Positions 1-3,672 of a stretch of DNA of 5,423 bases are shown in pieces (the first letter of the stretch is position 1; every line of letters begins with the position of its first letter). The translations under genes and the position numbers were made by a program. The notes below the pieces were generated by a model. It did no database searches, was not told the DNA's origin, and saw nothing but the letters and a program-made list of their open reading frames with translations. Origin of the DNA: Pseudomonadota bacterium (lineage in GTDB: Bacteria; Myxococcota_A; Polyangia; Haliangiales; Haliangiaceae); the NCBI GenBank assembly GCA_023386455.1, contig JAEWJO010000122.1:1-5423 (forward strand), in the 5' to 3' direction.

Positions 1-1
1 C

Positions 2-667
2 CGCATGCGCGGCCTCCAGCTGGCAGGCGGCGCCGCGGTTGCCGGTCGCATCGACGGCGCCCAGATCTCGGCGATCAATGTCGCCGGCGACGTCGACGGC
101 TTTCAGCTCGGCGCGATCAACGTCGGCAAGCGCGTCAAGGGCATCCAGCTCGGCGCGATCAACGTGAGCGACGACCTCGACGGCGCACCGATCGGCGCGA
201 TCAGCATCGTCCGCCACGGCCGCACCGACGTCGACGCGTGGGCCGAGACCACCGGCCTCGCCGCGGTCGCGCTCCGCCACGGCTCGCGCCGCGTCCACAA
301 CATCTACGCGATCGGTGTCACCCCGGACGGCGGTGACACGCCGCTCGTCGGCATGGGCATCGGCGTCCACAACAACCTCGGCGGTATGGCGCTCGATCTC
401 GACGGCATGTGCTGGCAGACGCACATGTTCCAGGACGGCGTCGGCATCCTGACGCAGGCACGCGCGACGCTCGCGGTGAACCTCGGCGCGTTCGATGCGT
501 TCGTCGCCGCGGCGTACAACGTGTCGATCGAGGACGACGGCACCGAGGCGCCGCTCAAGATGACGCTCGCGCGTACGATCGACACGCCGATGTCCTCGGA
601 TGTCGACGTCCACCTCTGGCCGAGCCTGTCGGCCGGTATCCGCGGCCACCTCGGCGGCCCGCGCTAG
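2..667 (+). CDS. LA_2272-like surface repeat / outer-membrane protein (5'-truncated)
   Basis: The reading frame is already open at the window edge, so the true start lies upstream; the ATG at 5 is only the first Met inside the window. Counting from that Met, residues 18-68 hold four 14-residue repeats beginning at G18, G32, G46 and G60, with consensus G-x-Q-L-G-A-I-N-V followed by charged turns (G-D-V-D, G-K-R-V-K, S-D-D-L-D). Such repeats occur in the Leptospira LA_2272 surface-repeat family and are expected to stack as a beta-solenoid. Residues ~85-220 alternate short hydrophobic strands with Gly/Asp turns (for example G-V-T-P-D-G-G-D-T-P-L-V-G-M-G-I-G), as in small outer-membrane beta-barrels. 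No terminal Phe is present; the protein ends G-H-L-G-G-P-R. Outer-membrane or surface location is inferred, because the signal peptide would lie outside the window. The function is unknown. The gene converges on the CBS gene, with stops overlapping at 664-667. Confidence 0.8.
   Translation, partial: RMRGLQLAGGAAVAGRIDGAQISAINVAGDVDGFQLGAINVGKRVKGIQLGAINVSDDLDGAPIGAISIVRHGRTDVDAWAETTGLAAVALRHGSRRVHNIYAIGVTPDGGDTPLVGMGIGVHNNLGGMALDLDGMCWQTHMFQDGVGILTQARATLAVNLGAFDAFVAAAYNVSIEDDGTEAPLKMTLARTIDTPMSSDVDVHLWPSLSAGIRGHLGGPR
56..223 (+). repeat. Four tandem 42-bp coding repeats (14-aa units)
   Basis: Units start at 56, 98, 140 and 182. The second and third units are closest at protein level (both contain Q-L-G-A-I-N-V), and the fourth has drifted to A-P-I-G-A-I-S-I-V. 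The DNA repeats share the core 'cagctcggcgcgatcaa'. They encode the solenoid part of the truncated surface protein. A less regular unit precedes the first at 11-55, so the array probably continues upstream of the window. Confidence 0.75.
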
Positions 668-672
668 CGGGC
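657..672. terminator. GC hairpin spanning two overlapping convergent stops
   Basis: Perfect 6-bp inverted repeat GCCCGC (657-662) / GCGGGC (667-672) with the 4-nt loop GCTA. The plus-strand stop TAG (665-667) and the minus-strand stop TAG (664-666 complement) overlap in the loop and the base of the right arm. As it can fold in either transcript and sits exactly between convergent genes, it may limit read-through in both directions. It has no T-tract on either side, so a classical intrinsic terminator is not shown. Confidence 0.4.
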
Positions 673-1113
673 GACCTCGCGCAGCGGCTCTCCACCGAGG
701 TCGAGCTGCGCGAGCACGTCGAACGCCGTCAGCACGCCGGCGAGATCGGTCTCCGTGCCGACGAGCACCCGGCGTAGCCCCTCGTCGCGCATCCGCCGCG
801 CGACCTCCTGCACCGGCATGTCGGGCGAGACCCACGCGGGATCGGGCGACGCGATCGTGCCGGCTGTCAGCGTCGCGAGACGGTCCTCGAGGTCGGCGGG
901 CTCGCCTTCGTCCTGCTCGTCATCGCACGCCTGGTCGGTGGCGCGCAGGAGATCGGCCGACGACACGACACCGACGACCGACTCGTTCTCGTTCACGACG
1001 ACGACATTCTCGAAATGTCCGGCGACGAACAGATGAACGAGCTCCGTGTACGGCATGTCGGGCGATACCGTCATCGGCTCTCTGAGCGCGAGCTCTCGAA
1101 CGAGGCGTCCCAT
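664..1113 (-). CDS. Two-CBS-domain (Bateman module) protein
   Basis: A 149-aa soluble protein made almost wholly of two CBS domains. CBS1 covers about residues 8-60, with P-M-T-V-S-P-D-M-P near its start and the typical end V-V-G-V-V-S-S-A-D-L-L. CBS2 covers about residues 85-140, with W-V-S-P-D-M-P-V-Q-E-V-A-R-R-M and a matching end L-A-G-V-L-T-A-F-D-V-L. An acidic segment (D-D-E-Q-D-E-G-E) separates them. Paired CBS domains usually bind adenosine nucleotides such as AMP, ATP or SAM and control a partner protein. No catalytic or membrane domain is attached, so the partner must be separate and is unknown. The start is taken as the ATG at 1113. A TTG at 1131 would add six residues (L-R-P-R-H after the initiator); neither has a strong Shine-Dalgarno. 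It lies 26 bp (or 8 bp with TTG) downstream of the small basic-protein gene on the same strand and is probably cotranscribed with it. Confidence 0.88.
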   Translation of the reverse strand: MGRLVRELALREPMTVSPDMPYTELVHLFVAGHFENVVVVNENESVVGVVSSADLLRATDQACDDEQDEGEPADLEDRLATLTAGTIASPDPAWVSPDMPVQEVARRMRDEGLRRVLVGTETDLAGVLTAFDVLAQLDLGGEPLREVAR

Positions 1114-1139
1114 GTGGCGAGGACGGAGCAAGATCCGGG

Positions 1140-1340
1140 CTAGAACTTGCCGCGCTCGTTTCCCTGATTCTTGCGGCGCTGCTGCCCTTGCTTCGTTGCC
1201 TTGCGGGCGCCGCCGAGCGAGTTGCCCGTGTTCTGACGGTCGCGGCGCATGTGGAGCTGCTCCTGGCCCGGCTCGCTGCCGGTGCCACGCTTGCCCATCT
1301 CCTGGTTGACCGGATTGGCCTTCGCGCTTCGCTTGGACAT
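1140..1340 (-). CDS. Small, highly basic, disordered protein (66 aa), family not recognised
   Basis: I do not recognise this protein. It has 66 residues from an ATG at 1340 to TAG at 1142-1140. Composition is striking: 16 Lys/Arg against 5 Asp/Glu, 10 Gly, 8 Gln, 6 Asn, no Trp, Tyr, Cys or Ile, and a single aromatic residue, the C-terminal Phe. It is therefore probably intrinsically disordered. About 88% of codons end in G or C, matching neighbouring genes, which supports real coding despite the low-complexity product. The frame stays open upstream to 1685, but that part overlaps the divergent regulator gene and is likely a shadow. An AGG lies just before the ATG (1344-1346 complement). A nucleic-acid-binding or stress-related role would fit the charge, but this is inference only. 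The gene leads the minus-strand pair with the CBS protein. Confidence 0.62.
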   Translation of the reverse strand: MSKRSAKANPVNQEMGKRGTGSEPGQEQLHMRRDRQNTGNSLGGARKATKQGQQRRKNQGNERGKF

Positions 1341-1482
1341 GCGCCTACGAGGTGCAGCGCGCGTGCCCGGCGCGTCCAGCATCCTCGCATGCCGCGCAGG
1401 TCTTTCATCGGTGACGCACCGAGCGCGCCGCGCGCACACATTGCTGTCGCGCGTCGCGAGAACCTCGCTATCGTGCGCTGTC
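1341..1482. promoter_or_regulatory. Divergent intergenic region between the small basic gene and the LuxR cluster
   Basis: These 142 bp separate two divergently transcribed units and must hold promoters for both, if the chosen starts are right. No convincing sigma-70 hexamer pair is visible. On the plus strand, TTGCTG at 1441-1446 and CGCTAT at 1466-1471 resemble -35 and -10 elements, but the 19-bp spacing is poor and the -10 would lie only 11 bp before the chosen GTG. The region contains the 15-bp dyad described separately. Confidence 0.4.
1408..1422. promoter_or_regulatory. 15-bp perfect dyad, candidate operator
   Basis: TCGGTG-ACG-CACCGA is a perfect inverted repeat with 6-bp arms and a 3-bp centre. 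It sits in the middle of the divergent intergenic region, 61 bp upstream of the chosen regulator start and 68 bp upstream of the small basic gene. LuxR-type HTH dimers bind dyads of roughly this scale, so autoregulation is possible but not shown. A chance dyad in GC-rich DNA is not excluded. Confidence 0.3.
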
Positions 1483-2487
1483 GTGGCCACGCGTACGTCC
1501 AATCCCATCGATGTCGTCGAGGCCGCGTACGAGCTGGCGCGCGATGATCGCGACTGGCTGACGAACCTCGTCGCACAACTTCGCTCGGTCGTCGACTGCG
1601 GCCTCGGCGTCATGGCGTACATGGTGACGCCGCAGCGCTCGGTTCCCGCGCCGATGGACCTCGAGGTCCAGGGCATGTCGGTCACCGATGCGATGCAGTT
1701 CGTCGCGATCGCGGCTGCCGGAATCCAGGCCGGCTCGATCGGTCCGATGCATCAGGGCGACGAGTCGCTCGATACATTGCTCGGGACCGCCGCTCGCCTC
1801 GGCAAGTCCGATTCCGTCGGCAGCTCGCCGATGGCACTGGCGTTCGCCGCGAAGGGCGTGCGCGATGCCGTCGGCTTTCGCGCGGTCCAGCCGGCGGGAC
1901 CGGGCCTCGCGATCCTCGCTCCGTCGCCGCGCGAGGTCCGTCTCGCTCGCCGCGCGAAGCGCCTGTGGGCTCGCGTCGCCGCGCACATCACCGCCGCCCA
2001 GCGCCTGCGCATGGCCGCGACCGCCGGCGCCGACATCGAGGCGGTCTGCACGCCCGACGGCCAGATCGCCGACGCCAGCGGCGAGGGCAGCTCTCGCGAC
2101 GCGCGCGCGGCAGTGCGCGAGGCCGTGCTCCGACGCGAACGCTCGCGAGGCAAGGCGCGCCACGACGATCCGATCGAGGCCACCGAAGCTTGGACCGCGC
2201 TCGTCTCCGGCCGGTGGTCGCTCGTCGATCGCTTCGAGCAGGGCGGCCGTCGCTACATCGTCGCGCGCCGCAACGAGCACGCTCTCACCGATCCGCGTGC
2301 CCTCTCCCCGCGCGAGCGCGCCGTCACCCACCTCGTCGCGCGTGGCAAGTCGAACAAGCTCGTCGCCTACGAGCTCGGCCTCACCGAGTCCACCGTCGCG
2401 ACCCACCTCACGACCGCGATGCGCAAGCTCGGCGCGCGCACCCGCTGCGACCTCATCCAGATGCTCTCGGGTCTGGTTCCATCCTGA
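1483..2487 (+). CDS. LuxR-type sensor-regulator with C-terminal HTH (334 aa)
   Basis: Probable cytoplasmic transcription factor. Residues 273-330 form a LuxR/GerE helix-turn-helix: L-S-P-R-E-R, then G-K-S-N-K-L-V-A-Y-E-L-G-L-T-E-S-T-V-A-T-H-L and R-K-L-G-A-R-T-R. Residues ~8-170 are a GAF-like region beginning N-P-I-D-V-V-E-A-A-Y. Residues ~185-265 look PAS-like and end with W245-S-L-V-D-R-F-E-Q-G-G-R-R-Y-I-V-A-R-R-N264, a motif I associate with myxobacterial regulators of this kind. No receiver domain is present, so a small molecule or protein signal is more likely than phosphorylation. The start is set at GTG 1483, just before A-T-R-T-S-N-P-I-D; TTG 1441 is an alternative. The open frame continues to 1249, but that stretch is Arg/Ser-rich without domain character and overlaps the minus-strand small gene. 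The stop overlaps the next start by one base (TGATG). The ligand and target genes are unknown. Confidence 0.85.
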   Translation: MATRTSNPIDVVEAAYELARDDRDWLTNLVAQLRSVVDCGLGVMAYMVTPQRSVPAPMDLEVQGMSVTDAMQFVAIAAAGIQAGSIGPMHQGDESLDTLLGTAARLGKSDSVGSSPMALAFAAKGVRDAVGFRAVQPAGPGLAILAPSPREVRLARRAKRLWARVAAHITAAQRLRMAATAGADIEAVCTPDGQIADASGEGSSRDARAAVREAVLRRERSRGKARHDDPIEATEAWTALVSGRWSLVDRFEQGGRRYIVARRNEHALTDPRALSPRERAVTHLVARGKSNKLVAYELGLTESTVATHLTTAMRKLGARTRCDLIQMLSGLVPS

Positions 2488-2768
2488 TGTCGAGCCCCAA
2501 GCGACCGGGCGGCGCCGAGGTGTTCGAGCTCGAGCACGCGGGACAGTCGCTCATCGTCATCAGTGTCCCGGTGCCACGCCCGACGCGCGCGCTGACCGAC
2601 GCCGAGTACGACGTCGCTCGCGACGCGATCGAGGGCTTCTCCAATGCAGAGATTGCGCGCCGGCGTGGCCGTTCTGCGCGCACGGTCGCGAACCAGCTCG
2701 CCTCGATCTACCGAAAGCTGGGCGTCACCTCGCGTGCCGAGCTTGCCGCGATCCTGTCGACGAAATGA
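2487..2768 (+). CDS. Standalone LuxR-type HTH protein (93 aa)
   Basis: A short protein that is essentially a DNA-binding domain. Residues 1-34 form a short leader with a hydrophobic strand, S-L-I-V-I-S-V-P-V-P. Residues 35-90 form a LuxR/GerE HTH: A-L-T-D-A-E-Y, then G-F-S-N-A-E-I-A-R-R-R-G-R-S-A-R-T-V-A-N-Q-L as the helix-turn-helix, and Y-R-K-L-G-V-T-S-R-A-E-L closing the fold. No sensor or receiver domain is attached. The ATG at 2487 overlaps the TGA of the preceding regulator by one base, which predicts translational coupling and settles the start. It may act as a co-regulator, competitor or heterodimer partner of the neighbouring LuxR-type proteins; this is inference from size and context. 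Typical LuxR regulators exceed 200 residues, so this is a natural mini-protein rather than an obvious decay product, since it has its own start, leader and stop. Confidence 0.85.
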   Translation: MSSPKRPGGAEVFELEHAGQSLIVISVPVPRPTRALTDAEYDVARDAIEGFSNAEIARRRGRSARTVANQLASIYRKLGVTSRAELAAILSTK

Positions 2769-2810
2769 CTATGGATCGTAAGGCAGCGTTCGCGGGATGC
2801 ATGGGTCGTG

Positions 2811-3605
2811 ATGGTGATGAACGAAGCACGTCCGGTGGGGACGCGCATTCGCGGAACAACGACCTTGTCCACGCCTGTAACCCGATTCGAGGACGCCAAT
2901 AACTTCATCGGCGTCGCGCGCTTCGTGTGCGAGCACGTGAACCGGACGCTCGATGCCGCAACGTGCGGCGTCTCGCTCCACCGCACGAGCGGTGGCCCGT
3001 ACATCCTCGTCGACAACTTCTCGTCGTCGTTCGATACGTACCGGCTCACGACCGTCCACGAGGCCCGCTACCTCGACAACCCGCTGTTCGACGGTCTGCG
3101 CGATCACGGCGGGATGACCTCCGCGACGTCGATCGACATGGCGAGGTTCGGCGAGTTCGCGCCCGACCTCGCGCGCGAGCCCGTCCACCCGTTCGTCGCG
3201 CCACTGCTCGACGCGGCGGGCCTCGTCGGCTCGATCCAGATCTGGTCTCGCACGCCGTACACCGGCTCGCTCGAGCGCGCGGTGACGACGCTCGCGACCC
3301 GCGCGTCGGTGCGCCTCGCTCAGATCGGCGTCGGTGCGATCACGCACGTCCCCACGCGCCTCACCGCGCGGCAGTACGAGATCGCGCGCCTCGTCGCGAC
3401 CGGCGACACCAACAGCGAGATCGGGACCAAGCTGTCGATCTCCGCCAACACGGTGAAGGCGCAGCTCAAGGACATCTTCGAGCGCCTCGGCATCCACTGC
3501 CGCGTCGAGCTCGTAAACGTGCTCGCCCGCGAAGCGCCGCCGCTCGGGGTCCCCGCCGGCGTCACCCGCATCGTCGGCGGCATCACCGTCACGCGCGCGC
3601 CATAG
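2811..3605 (+). CDS. GAF-like sensor / LuxR-type HTH regulator (264 aa)
   Basis: Probable cytoplasmic transcription factor. Residues ~15-175 are a GAF-like sensor region; the clearest stretch is P-L-L-D-A-A-G-L-V-G-S-I-Q-I-W-S-R followed by a long helix (E-R-A-V-T-T-L-A-T-R-A-S-V-R-L-A-Q-I) leading into the DNA-binding domain. Residues 182-240 are a LuxR/GerE HTH: L-T-A-R-Q-Y-E-I-A-R-L-V-A-T-G, N-S-E-I-G-T-K-L-S-I-S-A-N-T-V-K-A-Q-L and E-R-L-G-I-H-C-R-V-E-L. A 24-residue tail rich in Gly/Val/Pro follows. There is no receiver domain. Four in-frame start codons lie in a row (GTG 2808, ATG 2811, GTG 2814, ATG 2817); ATG 2811 is chosen because GGG lies five bases ahead of it. It is 42 bp after the standalone HTH gene and 67 bp before the AAA+ gene on the same strand, consistent with cotranscription. 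The signal is unknown. Confidence 0.85.
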   Translation: MVMNEARPVGTRIRGTTTLSTPVTRFEDANNFIGVARFVCEHVNRTLDAATCGVSLHRTSGGPYILVDNFSSSFDTYRLTTVHEARYLDNPLFDGLRDHGGMTSATSIDMARFGEFAPDLAREPVHPFVAPLLDAAGLVGSIQIWSRTPYTGSLERAVTTLATRASVRLAQIGVGAITHVPTRLTARQYEIARLVATGDTNSEIGTKLSISANTVKAQLKDIFERLGIHCRVELVNVLAREAPPLGVPAGVTRIVGGITVTRAP

Positions 3606-3617
3606 TTCACCAGTAGT

Positions 3618-3644
3618 TCCTGCACGTTACGAGCCGTTGCAGGA
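3618..3644. other. Intergenic hairpin between the third regulator and the AAA+ gene
   Basis: TCCTGCA (3618-3624) and TGCAGGA (3638-3644) are perfect inverted repeats. With a single bulged T the stem extends to nine pairs (TCCTGCACG with CGT-T-GCAGGA), leaving an 8-nt loop at 3627-3634. No T-run follows, so it is a poor intrinsic terminator. It could be an attenuating or mRNA-processing hairpin, or an operator for the downstream gene. It overlaps an alternative TTG start at 3637. Confidence 0.35.
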
Positions 3645-3672
3645 TCCCGCGGCGGCTCGCGTGTGTTCGGGC

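Noticed and set aside
1441..1471. TTGCTG / CGCTAT as a sigma-70 promoter for the LuxR cluster
   Set aside because: 19-bp spacing and the nearness of the -10 to the start codon make it weak; such hexamers arise easily by chance.
1249..1482. N-terminal extension of the 334-aa regulator back to 1249
   Set aside because: The extra 78 residues lack domain character and overlap the minus-strand small gene and the intergenic dyad; domain-like sequence begins just after the GTG at 1483.
1341..1685. Upstream extension of the 66-aa basic protein
   Set aside because: The added sequence overlaps the divergent regulator gene and is Arg/Ser/Thr-rich shadow text; the ATG at 1340 starts the segment with a consistent Lys/Gln/Asn/Gly composition.
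1468..2406. 312-codon minus-strand open frame opposite the first LuxR-type gene
   Set aside because: Its composition is an antisense shadow of the sense codons; the plus strand shows a clear LuxR HTH and sensor region.
1688..2902. 404-codon plus-strand open frame overlapping the first two regulators in another frame
   Set aside because: The product is Arg/Ser/Ala/Pro low-complexity throughout, as expected for a shifted frame of GC-rich coding DNA, and it overlaps two well-supported genes.
2769..3497. 242-codon minus-strand open frame opposite the third LuxR-type gene
   Set aside because: Arg/Asp/Val-rich shadow with no recognisable motif; the sense strand carries the GAF-like/HTH protein.
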